Shown: piece by piece, positions 1 through 8,722 of the stretch
Layout: each line of letters starts with the position of its first letter
Position numbering within the stretch: position 1 is the stretch's first letter
Assembly (NCBI RefSeq): GCF_001593605.1
Contig: NZ_CP012836.1
Coordinates: 2,298,501 to 2,362,500, forward strand
Origin: Algoriphagus sanaruensis
GTDB taxonomy: Bacteria; Bacteroidota; Bacteroidia; Cytophagales; Cyclobacteriaceae
Length of the DNA stretch: 64,000 bases
Direction: 5' to 3'
Made by a program: the position numbers and the translations under genes
Notes under the pieces: generated by a model
The model's input: only the letters and a program-made list of their open reading frames with translations
What the model was told of the DNA's origin: nothing
Databases searched by the model: none

Positions 1-1005
1 GATGAGTTCAGCAGAGTCAGAATTGATTGAAGTAATGGCTCCATTTCTATGAAGTATGGCAGCATTGAATGCTGTAGAATAATAAACCTCAAACTTATAG
101 GACCACCAGTCTGCAAATACAGATGCTCCCATGGTATATTCGGCGATTTCAGGTGCTACTTTAAATCCTTCATTGGTATGTTGGAAAACTAGCTTTTTGA
201 TCCCAAAATCTTTTGCAACATTAATGAGCATGTAAATTTCATCTGCTCGATAGGAATGGCAATGGATGATAATTTTTCCATCCAAAATATCAGCAAGCGT
301 CTGAAGTCGTTCATTATAGGCCGGAGGTGCCATGGTGTTGCCTTTTTGAGATTTAGCAGCCGTGTAGGTTTCCCAAGCCTTTTTGTATTGGATCGCTTCA
401 CTGAATCCATTTCTTAATACAGCTTCCACACCCATTCTTGATCTAGGTTGAATGCCGTTTCCACGTCCATGGACACGAGTTGGATTTTCTCCAAGAGCGA
501 ATTTGATGGTCTGAGGAGCATCCTGCATGATGATGTCAGCTGGATTGGACATTCCCCAGCGGTGCTTTAAAGTAGCATTTCTACCGCCTACGACATTGGC
601 TGATCCATGCATAGCATGAGAAATAGTTACCCCTCCTGCAAGAGATCGATAAATGCCAATTTCATAGGGGTTTACTACATCTTTCATTCGGACCTCTGCT
701 GTGATCGGTGCAGAAGCTTCATTTACTACATCTAAGGCTACATGTGAGTGAGCGTCAATAATTCCAGGCATGAGGTATTTGCCTGAGGCGTCGATAGTTT
801 GCACACCTGAAGGAGCACTTAAGTTTTGACCTACTTGTTTGATAATACCATCTTGAACCAATACATCTGCATTGGGTAAGGTACCTTTAGTAACAGTAAG
901 CACGGTTGCGTTTTTGATTAGAACGCTTCCTTTTGGCGTTTGGGCCTGAGCATGGGAAAGTCCAAGTCCCAACAACGCAATCAGAATAAAATTGAGTTTT
1001 TTCAT
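1..1005 (-). CDS. Exported amidohydrolase (imidazolonepropionase-like), 3' end cut by window edge
   Basis: Reading the minus strand from the ATG at 1005 gives 335 codons without a stop, so the C-terminus lies outside the window. Residues 1-22 form a signal peptide ending near AQAQ. A composite amidohydrolase fold follows: an N-terminal beta segment, then PGIIDAHSH (H86 and H88, the HxH metal ligands), a later HCHSYR segment, an FQH histidine and a SINSDS segment carrying the likely active-site Asp. These suggest a metal-dependent hydrolase acting outside the cytoplasmic membrane; the substrate is unknown. It begins 4 nt after the stop of the upstream amidohydrolase, so the two are almost certainly cotranscribed and may work as a pair. 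Confidence 0.85.
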   Translation of the reverse strand, partial: MKKLNFILIALLGLGLSHAQAQTPKGSVLIKNATVLTVTKGTLPNADVLVQDGIIKQVGQNLSAPSGVQTIDASGKYLMPGIIDAHSHVALDVVNEASAPITAEVRMKDVVNPYEIGIYRSLAGGVTISHAMHGSANVVGGRNATLKHRWGMSNPADIIMQDAPQTIKFALGENPTRVHGRGNGIQPRSRMGVEAVLRNGFSEAIQYKKAWETYTAAKSQKGNTMAPPAYNERLQTLADILDGKIIIHCHSYRADEIYMLINVAKDFGIKKLVFQHTNEGFKVAPEIAEYTMGASVFADWWSYKFEVYYSTAFNAAILHRNGAITSINSDSAELI

Positions 1006-1009
1006 GTGT

Positions 1010-2692
1010 TTATGGGATTAGGCTTGGAGCGGATAGACTTGCTTTAATTGGGAAAGAACCCATTTGAGGGACTGAAAGTGAACCTTCCATTGAGGTTCCT
1101 TCTACTTGGCCTGAGATGGTAACGGTTAAGTTCATACCACCAGCTGCTACATCAAAATCAAAGCTGATTGCTTTACCGCTCACTGCAATGTTCTTAAGCG
1201 GTGCTTTTGCTTTGCCACTTCCAGAGGGATCGTCATAAGTGATAGTTCCTTCATAGCTAGCACCATTTTTTTTGAGAGTGATTTCTCCGCCTGAGCTTCC
1301 AGCCGGGGTTTCAGAAGTGTAAGTCCAAACTCCCTCTACAGTTCCAGAGGCATTCCCTTCAGATTTAGAAGCTTTTTTTACTTCATAGTCAAAGACATAG
1401 CCATCTGCAATTACATGTTTGATTTGAGCGTCTTCGGAGAAAATAGGAGCGGTAGCAACGACCATATTTGCCATTTTTCCTTTTTCCAAGGTTCCTGCTA
1501 CTCTAGAAATGCCTAGGATTTGAGCAGGATTTGTAGTCAATGCAGCCAAGGCCGCTTTTTCGCTGAGTCCATTAGAAATCATAGTTCTTAGCGTTTTCAA
1601 AGCATCACCTGCTTTTGCGTCAGAGGTAGTAAATCCAAAAGGAATACCTGCTTTTTCAAGTAGACTTGCCTGCTGTAAGGCTTTTGTATAGGCTTCCTTT
1701 ACACGGGCATATTGAGCTTGAGTAGCTTCGGTTATTCCTGAATCTTTTTGTGCTTTGATAGCTTTGTCATCGGGAAGTTCCAGCTTGATCAAAACAGGGA
1801 TTTGGTTCGATTTGATAAGATCAATTACCGGTTCATAATTTTCCAAACCAGTTAGAATAAGCTTAAATCCTAATTCTTTTTGTAAGGCTACAGCTCTGCG
1901 AATCTCAAGATCAGATCCAGCTGTAAAAATCACTGGAATTTGTTTTTGAACCACTGGACCCATTGCGGATTGAGTTGGAGTGGTTTGAGGTCTAATTACA
2001 CCAGCAGTAGAAGCAAATAGACGTTCGTGTTCTAAAGAAAGTAAGGTGTTTTGATAGATGTCTCGAAACTTAGCCATAACACCGGCTAAGGTTCCAGGAT
2101 ACATTCCTCTTGAGCCCCTAAAATTTGCAGCTAAAGCAGTGTTGATTTGAATCAGATTTGTATTTCCAGATGACCCCAAAATCAGGATTGCGGCTTTTCC
2201 AGGAATCATTCCCCCATCAGGAAGAATTTGACTGATTGTAAATCCTGCTTTTCTCCAGTCTTCCACTTGGGAATTGCTTCCATCAAATTGATCTGTTGCG
2301 GATCTCCAAGGAGTAATTCCTGCAATTTCATCTGGGGGATTGGAGGTGATTAAGTCTTTTGGACGTTCTGGGTCTTTGGGACGAGTAACTCCCATTGAAC
2401 CGGCTCCGTCAATAAATCCAGGGTACACATAAAGTGAGTCTCCTGAGATTAGAGATGCATCTTTAGGGAGATTGATTCCGGAACCTATTCCGACGATCAC
2501 CCCATCTTTGATCAGAATGGTGGATTTGGAAAACTCCTGACCTGGAGCGCTCATTACTTGAGCATTGGTGATCGCATAAGTGGAAGTCACTCTACGCTTA
2601 CCCGTAGGGTCACTTTGTGCCAGAGTAGTCTGAAGCACTGTACCTGAGATCAACAAGCCCAACAATCCAGCTTTCAGAAAATAATTTTTCAT
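1010..2692 (-). CDS. Amidohydrolase-like protein lacking metal ligands, with C-terminal beta domain
   Basis: 560 residues with a signal peptide (about 1-26, ending TLAQS). Residues about 35-435 follow the amidohydrolase composite-domain layout, including YPGFID near residue 90 and a C-terminal GTLEKGKMANMVV strand typical of the family. The HxH after PGFID is replaced by GAGSMG, and the protein has only two histidines before the C-terminal extension, neither in a known ligand position, so metal-dependent hydrolysis is unlikely. Residues about 450-555 form an extra Gly/Ser-rich beta-strand domain. It probably serves as a non-catalytic partner or substrate-binding subunit of the intact amidohydrolase encoded 4 nt downstream; this role is inferred. 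Confidence 0.8.
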   Translation of the reverse strand: MKNYFLKAGLLGLLISGTVLQTTLAQSDPTGKRRVTSTYAITNAQVMSAPGQEFSKSTILIKDGVIVGIGSGINLPKDASLISGDSLYVYPGFIDGAGSMGVTRPKDPERPKDLITSNPPDEIAGITPWRSATDQFDGSNSQVEDWRKAGFTISQILPDGGMIPGKAAILILGSSGNTNLIQINTALAANFRGSRGMYPGTLAGVMAKFRDIYQNTLLSLEHERLFASTAGVIRPQTTPTQSAMGPVVQKQIPVIFTAGSDLEIRRAVALQKELGFKLILTGLENYEPVIDLIKSNQIPVLIKLELPDDKAIKAQKDSGITEATQAQYARVKEAYTKALQQASLLEKAGIPFGFTTSDAKAGDALKTLRTMISNGLSEKAALAALTTNPAQILGISRVAGTLEKGKMANMVVATAPIFSEDAQIKHVIADGYVFDYEVKKASKSEGNASGTVEGVWTYTSETPAGSSGGEITLKKNGASYEGTITYDDPSGSGKAKAPLKNIAVSGKAISFDFDVAAGGMNLTVTISGQVEGTSMEGSLSVPQMGSFPIKASLSAPSLIP

Positions 2693-2911
2693 TTGGTTGA
2701 TGGTTTTTCTTCAACAGGCAAGCTAATAAAAGGCTACTCACTACCTAAAAGGTTTTATTTTTTCCATCTTTTTTTTTGACTAATGGCTGTCTGAGGCTAT
2801 GGAGTTACGAAAAAATGCACTTGATTTACTGTTGCAATTTATAAGTGTTATCACCTGATTTTATATATTAATTTAGTTTGATGACTAATTAATAAAATAA
2901 TAGAAAATTCC

Positions 2912-3271
2912 ATGAAGAAAATCCTGATAATTGAAGACGATAAAATGATTTCGAGCTTGGTTCAATTTCGTCTTAAAAAGGACGGCTACGAAACATTGGT
3001 TGTTTTGGATGGAAATCAAGGAGTCGAGGCAATTGAACAATTTAAACCAGATTTGATAATTACGGACGTAATGATGCCTTACAAAAGTGGTATTGAAGTA
3101 ATTCAATTTTCGAAAAAGAGTTTTCCTGAGATACCAATTATAGTTTTAAGTTCATTGGGTGAAGAAGAGCAAGTTGTTTTAGAAGCATTCAATTTAGGAG
3201 TTGAGGATTTTGTTCCCAAGCCATTTAATCCAAACGAATTGGCCATACGAGTAAAACGTGTTTTAAAATAA
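2912..3271 (+). CDS. Single-domain response regulator (receiver domain only)
   Basis: 119 residues forming one CheY-like receiver domain. The acidic pocket is E8-D9-D10, the phosphoacceptor is D52 in ITDVMMP, the switch Ser is S80 in VLSS, and the conserved lysine is K103 in PKPF. There is no output domain, so it must act through a protein partner. It is the first gene of an apparent five-gene operon, 16 nt ahead of a HEAT-repeat membrane protein. HEAT repeats are protein-interaction surfaces, so the regulator may control the glycosyltransferase machinery by direct contact (inference). No histidine kinase is encoded nearby. Confidence 0.9.
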   Translation: MKKILIIEDDKMISSLVQFRLKKDGYETLVVLDGNQGVEAIEQFKPDLIITDVMMPYKSGIEVIQFSKKSFPEIPIIVLSSLGEEEQVVLEAFNLGVEDFVPKPFNPNELAIRVKRVLK

Positions 3272-3287
3272 CAACCCAGCCAAGCCT

Positions 3288-4865
3288 ATGAAGCATTTTT
3301 TACTCTCAGCCTTCCTGTTTTTATATACTTTAAATTCTGCTCTGTCTCAGAATAATGTCGTTCCTGAAGATAGCACCGCATTTGTAGATTTTTTGATTCT
3401 CCAGGAGGAGGTTCCGGGTCTCGGATACCGATTTACTGTGTCAGGGAATGAGTATCCTGAAGAATTAAATCAATTAGGCGATCTTGGGTTTACCTTAAAT
3501 TCTGAAGGAGGATATACTTCCAAAATATTGCTGAATTGGGCTCAATTTTTTGACTTAGAAAATCAAATTGTACAGTTCCAAGTCCGTCCTAAGCTAGAGT
3601 TTTTGGTTTTTTCATCTCCAAACTCAATTACTGGATGTCGAGATTATTTGCTCGAAATCATTCAGACGGGGGACTACAATCCGATTTTCGAAAAGAAAAA
3701 AACGACTGAGGACTTGATTGCATTAGCCAGTCAAGAGCCCTATACACCGTTTCAAAAGTTTCGTTTATTCTTTGTTTCTGATTATAAACTATTTCTTGTT
3801 AGTGGAATAATCATTCTGTTTTTTACTGTCTCTAGTGGGCTCACACTTTTCATGTTGATTTTAAAAATCAAAAAAGGTAAACGAGACAAACTTATTGAGA
3901 AATATGATCAAGATATATTATTGCCTTTGAGTTCGCTCCCTTTTGAAAAAGAAGTAGAAGAAATTCAGGCAATGTCAATTGACGAGCTTCACGAATATTT
4001 TCCGAAGGATCTTCTAGAGATAGAATTATATCAAGAAGTATTGATCGATCGAATTATCAGCTTAAATAAAAAAATGAAAGGAGATTTTAAGCTGAAATTT
4101 AAAACGCTCTATCTCCTATTAGGATTGGATAAAGTTTCTATTCGATTGTTAAAAGAAAAGAGTTGGGACAGAAAAACCTTGGCATTGGTACAGATTAATG
4201 AAATGGATCTAGTGGAAGCTTTACCAATGATTCGTCCTTTGGTCAATCATGATAATTTCTATGTAAGATCTCAAGCCGTCGCCACCTTATTGAATATTTC
4301 TGAATCAAAAGATCTGGCGTTTTTAAGAGACCTGACCTATCCTTTATCGAATTGGCAGCAAATGAATTACCTAAGAATTATAAAATTCATTTCAAGTCAA
4401 GGGGTGGTTAATATTGATGTTCTTTTTGAATCAAAAAATGAAACTGTTAGACTTTTTGCCATCAAACTAGTCCGTCAATTAGGAAGACTTGATTTGATGG
4501 ATTCTCTTTCTAGTCTAACCAAAAATGCTACTGATCAAGAAAAAGTAGAATTGTTAAAAACATATGCGGCATTTGGGGCTCACATGGAATTGTCATTTAT
4601 TCATGAATGCTTGAATTCATTTTCGAGTGAAGTATTTCAAGAGGCTATTTCTGCAGCCGCTATTTTAGGCGATGATTCTACTATTTTGAGGTTGTCAAGG
4701 ATCCTAAATTCAAGACAGCTTTCTTTTGGACAATTGAAGCTAATCTTATTCGCAATGCGTGAGATTGATTTTGAGTCTTTTGACCAAGCAATTCAAAATA
4801 CAGATTCGATTGACATACAAAATATTGGTAAACATTTAAAAGACCCACTTTTAAAGAATGTATAA
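3288..4865 (+). CDS. Membrane-anchored HEAT-repeat protein
   Basis: 525 residues. A signal peptide (1-20, ending ALSQ) is followed by an extracytoplasmic region to about 165, one transmembrane helix at about 168-192, a basic stretch (KIKKGKR), and a large cytoplasmic part. From about 270 to 520 the sequence shows repeated paired amphipathic helices typical of HEAT-like repeats. This topology could link an external segment to cytoplasmic partners such as the response regulator upstream or the glycosyltransferase downstream, whose start overlaps its end by 8 nt. No enzymatic motif is visible. The role as scaffold or regulator of polysaccharide synthesis is inferred from context. Confidence 0.75.
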   Translation: MKHFLLSAFLFLYTLNSALSQNNVVPEDSTAFVDFLILQEEVPGLGYRFTVSGNEYPEELNQLGDLGFTLNSEGGYTSKILLNWAQFFDLENQIVQFQVRPKLEFLVFSSPNSITGCRDYLLEIIQTGDYNPIFEKKKTTEDLIALASQEPYTPFQKFRLFFVSDYKLFLVSGIIILFFTVSSGLTLFMLILKIKKGKRDKLIEKYDQDILLPLSSLPFEKEVEEIQAMSIDELHEYFPKDLLEIELYQEVLIDRIISLNKKMKGDFKLKFKTLYLLLGLDKVSIRLLKEKSWDRKTLALVQINEMDLVEALPMIRPLVNHDNFYVRSQAVATLLNISESKDLAFLRDLTYPLSNWQQMNYLRIIKFISSQGVVNIDVLFESKNETVRLFAIKLVRQLGRLDLMDSLSSLTKNATDQEKVELLKTYAAFGAHMELSFIHECLNSFSSEVFQEAISAAAILGDDSTILRLSRILNSRQLSFGQLKLILFAMREIDFESFDQAIQNTDSIDIQNIGKHLKDPLLKNV

Positions 4866-6318
4866 CTTCCTGTTCTATCTGCTTATAGAGATTTTTGGAA
4901 TCATCTTTTTATTGATGAGTTTCTTGGTTATATCCATTTACCTTACGCTTATGGTGTTGAGTGCATTGGAAATGAGGGAATATTTACGGAAGAATAAATT
5001 TGCAGATTATTCGGATATCATCACTTCTCCACTTGCACCTAGCGTTTCAATATTAGCTCCAGCTTTTAATGAAGGGCAAAACATAGTACAAAATGTAAAG
5101 AGTTTATTGTCTTTGCATTACAGCAAGTTTGAAGTAATAATTATTAATGATGGATCCAAGGATGATACCTTGGATAAGCTTATTGAATTTTTTGATTTAG
5201 AAAAGACTGATTTTGCATACAAGCCAGAAATCGAGACCAAAGAGATCAGAGGGATATACCGGTCCAATAATATTTCCAATCGACGTTTGTTGGTTATAGA
5301 TAAGGAAAATGGAGGGAAAGCTGATGCTCTTAATGCTGGTATCAATGTGGCAGGGATGGATGTGTTAGCTTGTATTGATGTTGACTGCATTTTGTCAAGC
5401 GATTCGATTAGCAGAATGGTAAGGCCATTTATGGAAGAAACCAATAAAACTGTTATTGCAGTAGGGGGAGTAATTGGTATTGCTAATAATTGTGAAGTAA
5501 AGGATGGAACTGTTGTTAACTATCGGATTCCAGATTCATTGTTGGGAAAATTTCAAGTAATTGAATACTTCCGCGCGTTTTTGATGGGGAGGATGGCCTG
5601 GTCCAGAGTTGATGGATTAATGCTGATTTCAGGGGCTTTTGGATTTTTTAGAACCAATTTAGTCAAGAAGGTTGGTGGATATTTCACCAAAACCGTAGGA
5701 GAGGACATGGAATTAATTGTTCGATTAAGAAGGTACATGATGGAGCAAAAAATCCCGCATAAAGTGGGCTTTGTACCAGACCCTCTTTGCTGGACAGAGG
5801 TTCCGGAAAGTTCTGATATTCTTTCCCGACAGCGGAATCGCTGGATGAGAGGAACCATTGAAACTCTATTACTTCACAGGCCTATTCGCTTCAGAAAAAA
5901 ATATGGGGTATTAGGTTCTATTTCGTATCCGTTTTGGTCGATTTTTGAAAAGTCTGGACCTATCGTAGAGCTTTTGGGGATTATTTATACCGTTATACTT
6001 TTATTCATTGGTGATTTTAGTGCCCTTTATTTCGTTGCTTTATTATTGTTGATGTATTTGTTGTCTTTGTTGGTATCCGTATTTAGCGTACTCTATGAGC
6101 AAATAGCATTCAATAATTATAAAAATAGAAAGGACCTTAGAAAGCTACTTTGGGTGATTCTATCCGAACCCTTTACGGTCCATCCAAGAGTGGTATGGTG
6201 GGGTATAAAAGGCCATATTGACTTCATACGAGGAAAGGGTGGATGGGGCACCATGATTCGAACTGGGTTTAAGGTTTCTGAGGACAAAAAGAAAATGCTT
6301 ACTCAATCATCTAGTTAA
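4858..6318 (+). CDS. Processive family 2 glycosyltransferase (PgaC/cellulose-synthase-like)
   Basis: 486 residues. A long N-terminal hydrophobic segment (about 5-38) precedes a GT-A domain with SILAPAFNE, INDGSKDDT, ENGGKADALN, a DxD motif (D174/D176 in CIDVDC), GEDMEL (E282-D283) and the QxxRW motif (Q325-RNRW). At least two more membrane helices follow at about 368-415. This D, DxD, ED, QxxRW set marks processive inner-membrane synthases that build beta-linked polysaccharides and move them across the membrane, as PgaC/IcaA does for poly-GlcNAc. The sugar donor cannot be read from sequence. It overlaps the HEAT protein by 8 nt and the next gene by one base (TAATG), indicating translational coupling. 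Confidence 0.88.
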   Translation: MYNFLFYLLIEIFGIIFLLMSFLVISIYLTLMVLSALEMREYLRKNKFADYSDIITSPLAPSVSILAPAFNEGQNIVQNVKSLLSLHYSKFEVIIINDGSKDDTLDKLIEFFDLEKTDFAYKPEIETKEIRGIYRSNNISNRRLLVIDKENGGKADALNAGINVAGMDVLACIDVDCILSSDSISRMVRPFMEETNKTVIAVGGVIGIANNCEVKDGTVVNYRIPDSLLGKFQVIEYFRAFLMGRMAWSRVDGLMLISGAFGFFRTNLVKKVGGYFTKTVGEDMELIVRLRRYMMEQKIPHKVGFVPDPLCWTEVPESSDILSRQRNRWMRGTIETLLLHRPIRFRKKYGVLGSISYPFWSIFEKSGPIVELLGIIYTVILLFIGDFSALYFVALLLLMYLLSLLVSVFSVLYEQIAFNNYKNRKDLRKLLWVILSEPFTVHPRVVWWGIKGHIDFIRGKGGWGTMIRTGFKVSEDKKKMLTQSSS

Positions 6319-7541
6319 TGAGATATTTATACTTACTCTATATTGGACTTTTGCTGAGTTATTCAGGATTTGCACAGACGTCAAAAAGCTCTGATGAACT
6401 TCTTATAGAAGCCAGAGAATTAATAATGGATGATAAATATATCGAGGGAAGACGTTTAGCGTTTTTGGCCTTAGAACGGTCACCTGATTATGCAGATATT
6501 TTAATTTTAGTGGGGAGAAGTTATGCGTGGGAGGGTAAAAATGATTCAGCTTCCATTTATTTAGAAAGAGCCATTGTGGCTTCTCCTCAATACGCAGATG
6601 GATATGTGGCCTATTTGGATAATTTGTTTTGGGCTGATCAATTAGAAAAAGCAGATGAAATAATACTTAGAGCAAAGTCTAACTTTCCTGATCCGCTTCC
6701 TGATCCCATTGTCTACAGAGAGTCAAGATTGCTTTATTACCGTGAAAAATACGACGAGGCTCTAGATTTAGTTCAGCCACTATTTGATAAAGGATATAAT
6801 CAGGAAGGTATGCTTGGTTATATGGCAAATTTGCAGCGGCTTAGAAAAACAAATGCAATTGGTGCAACCTACGATTATGATTCTTTCAAAGGAGCAATTG
6901 CTCCATGGCATACTTGGTCGATCTATGGTCGGACTCGAATGAAATTTACGGGCTCTATAATCGCAAGAGTGACCCAAAGTGAGCGATTTGGTGGATTTGG
7001 TACATTGTATGAAATAGATGCATATCCTTCCATTGGAGAAAATGGCTACGCTTATATCAATTTGGGCGGTTCCAAGGCAGGTTTCTTTCCTAAATTGAGA
7101 TTTGGAGCTTCTTACTTCTACAACTTTGAAGGTGGATGGGAAGCAGAATTGGGTTACAGATACTTAGGGTTTTCATCAGTTACCAATATTTATACTTTCT
7201 CAATTGGTAAATATTTGGGAAACTGGTGGGTGAACTTTAGACCCAATATTATTCCTGGTGAAACAGGAACTAGTGTTTCTGGGCAGTTTAATGCAAGATA
7301 TTATTTCGATACTGCGGAAGATTTTTTCAGTATTCAATTAAGTACAGGTGTTTCCCCAGACGAGGAAACTCGAGCCTTGAATCAATTGCTAAATTCCTAC
7401 CGAGCAAGAGCGGGTTATCAACATTTGATTACACCTAAATTCCAGATTTATTCTTACCTAGGTTACTCAATTGATGAGCTTGATGCCGATACCACACGAG
7501 ATAACTTCAATTTCACCCTAGGAATGGAATATCGATTTTAA
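6318..7541 (+). CDS. TPR plus YaiO-type outer-membrane beta-barrel protein
   Basis: 407 residues with a signal peptide (1-19, ending GFAQ). Residues about 25-170 contain TPR-like helix pairs (for example the ADILILVGRSYAWEG region), and about 190-407 are alternating beta strands ending in an aromatic YRF terminus, as expected for an outer-membrane barrel of the YaiO family. The TPR-plus-barrel layout is that of exopolysaccharide export porins such as PgaA, although here the barrel is smaller. Placed directly after the glycosyltransferase, it is the likely outer-membrane exit of the polymer. Family assignment rests on architecture and remembered family features, not a search. Confidence 0.8.
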   Translation: MRYLYLLYIGLLLSYSGFAQTSKSSDELLIEARELIMDDKYIEGRRLAFLALERSPDYADILILVGRSYAWEGKNDSASIYLERAIVASPQYADGYVAYLDNLFWADQLEKADEIILRAKSNFPDPLPDPIVYRESRLLYYREKYDEALDLVQPLFDKGYNQEGMLGYMANLQRLRKTNAIGATYDYDSFKGAIAPWHTWSIYGRTRMKFTGSIIARVTQSERFGGFGTLYEIDAYPSIGENGYAYINLGGSKAGFFPKLRFGASYFYNFEGGWEAELGYRYLGFSSVTNIYTFSIGKYLGNWWVNFRPNIIPGETGTSVSGQFNARYYFDTAEDFFSIQLSTGVSPDEETRALNQLLNSYRARAGYQHLITPKFQIYSYLGYSIDELDADTTRDNFNFTLGMEYRF

Positions 7542-7552
7542 TCATCAATGCA

Positions 7553-8722
7553 ATGAAAGAGGAGTTACGAATTTTCCTTATTCGGCTATGGCCACTTTGG
7601 TTTTTGATCATTGGTATTCCAGTCATTAGTTTTTTGATTTGGATGATTTTGCCATATAAAAATCTTGAAATCACCTTGATTGATAAAACGGTTCCAAATC
7701 AAGATTATCAAGAACATGGGAGTTTTTATTGGCTTTTAGACCATCAAAAAATCCGGAAAAATAATGGCAGTTTATATTCTAAAGATTCAGATTATTTAGG
7801 CTTTTTTCCTTCAGGTGAGGCCGATTTTGGAATAAAAAAGGATTTATCAAAGAAGAGTAAAGCCGACATTGAAAGCTTAGCGTCTAAATCAGACTTAGTG
7901 TTTTTTGCAGATACTTATGGGGTATATGAGGATGATTTTAGAGAGGATACGGATTATAGACCTAGTCAAAAAATCTATGGAGGTTTAGATTTAAAGGATA
8001 TCGAGCTGTTGACAAAAGCAAAAGAGTTTAAAAAAACGGTAATTGGAGAATATAATGTCATGGCTTCTCCAACTCCAACTGTGGTTCGTTCCGAATTTGA
8101 ACGTTTGATGGGGATCAAGTGGACAGGTTGGATTGCTCGATTTTTTGATGAGTTAGACAGTCTTCAAAATCCAGATATTCCCAAATGGATGCGGGACCAA
8201 TATACCCTGCAGCATGGTGAATACCCATTGAAGGGCCCTGGAATGATTTTTATAGAAGAATCTGGAAGAATAGAGGCTTTGCTTCATGAGGAGGATTTTG
8301 GTAATGAAACTCCTATGATCAGAACTCAATTAATGAATAAAGCTGGGTTCAAATTGCCGGAATTGGTTCCTTATCCAGATTGGTTTGATATTGTGTTGAT
8401 TGAACGAGATTATAATGTAATCTCTTATTTTGATATCAATCCTTCCGTTTCTGGAATCCAAAAGTTAAGAAATATGGGGTTGCCAAGGTTTTTTCCTGCT
8501 GCCATTGTTAGAGAAATAGAGGGAGCTAAGCAGTACTATTTTTCAGGAGATTTCTCTGACTTTAGATATCAATTGGGAAGTGCCAAATTTTACGGCCTGC
8601 CATTTTTTTGGCGAGGGATTTATTTGGCCAATAATTACACAGACCGTAGAGGCTTTTATTGGAATTACTATTACCCCTTGATGGATCAAATTATAGAACA
8701 AATAAAGAAGGATAAACCTTAG
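7553..8722 (+). CDS. Membrane-anchored protein of unknown function, exopolysaccharide operon
   Basis: 389 residues. A single N-terminal transmembrane helix (about 8-34) anchors a large extracytoplasmic domain rich in aromatic residues. I do not recognise the family. A conspicuous stretch around 165-195 contains GEYN, then SPTPTVVR, then GIKWTGW, which looks like a ligand-binding or catalytic core. The C-terminal quarter is rich in Tyr, Phe and Trp, as in carbohydrate-binding proteins. It starts 11 nt after the barrel gene and is the last gene of the operon, in the position where PgaB-type modifying enzymes occur in poly-GlcNAc loci, but no deacetylase metal motif is seen. Its 3' end overlaps the convergent sulfatase by 4 nt. 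Confidence 0.7.
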   Translation: MKEELRIFLIRLWPLWFLIIGIPVISFLIWMILPYKNLEITLIDKTVPNQDYQEHGSFYWLLDHQKIRKNNGSLYSKDSDYLGFFPSGEADFGIKKDLSKKSKADIESLASKSDLVFFADTYGVYEDDFREDTDYRPSQKIYGGLDLKDIELLTKAKEFKKTVIGEYNVMASPTPTVVRSEFERLMGIKWTGWIARFFDELDSLQNPDIPKWMRDQYTLQHGEYPLKGPGMIFIEESGRIEALLHEEDFGNETPMIRTQLMNKAGFKLPELVPYPDWFDIVLIERDYNVISYFDINPSVSGIQKLRNMGLPRFFPAAIVREIEGAKQYYFSGDFSDFRYQLGSAKFYGLPFFWRGIYLANNYTDRRGFYWNYYYPLMDQIIEQIKKDKP

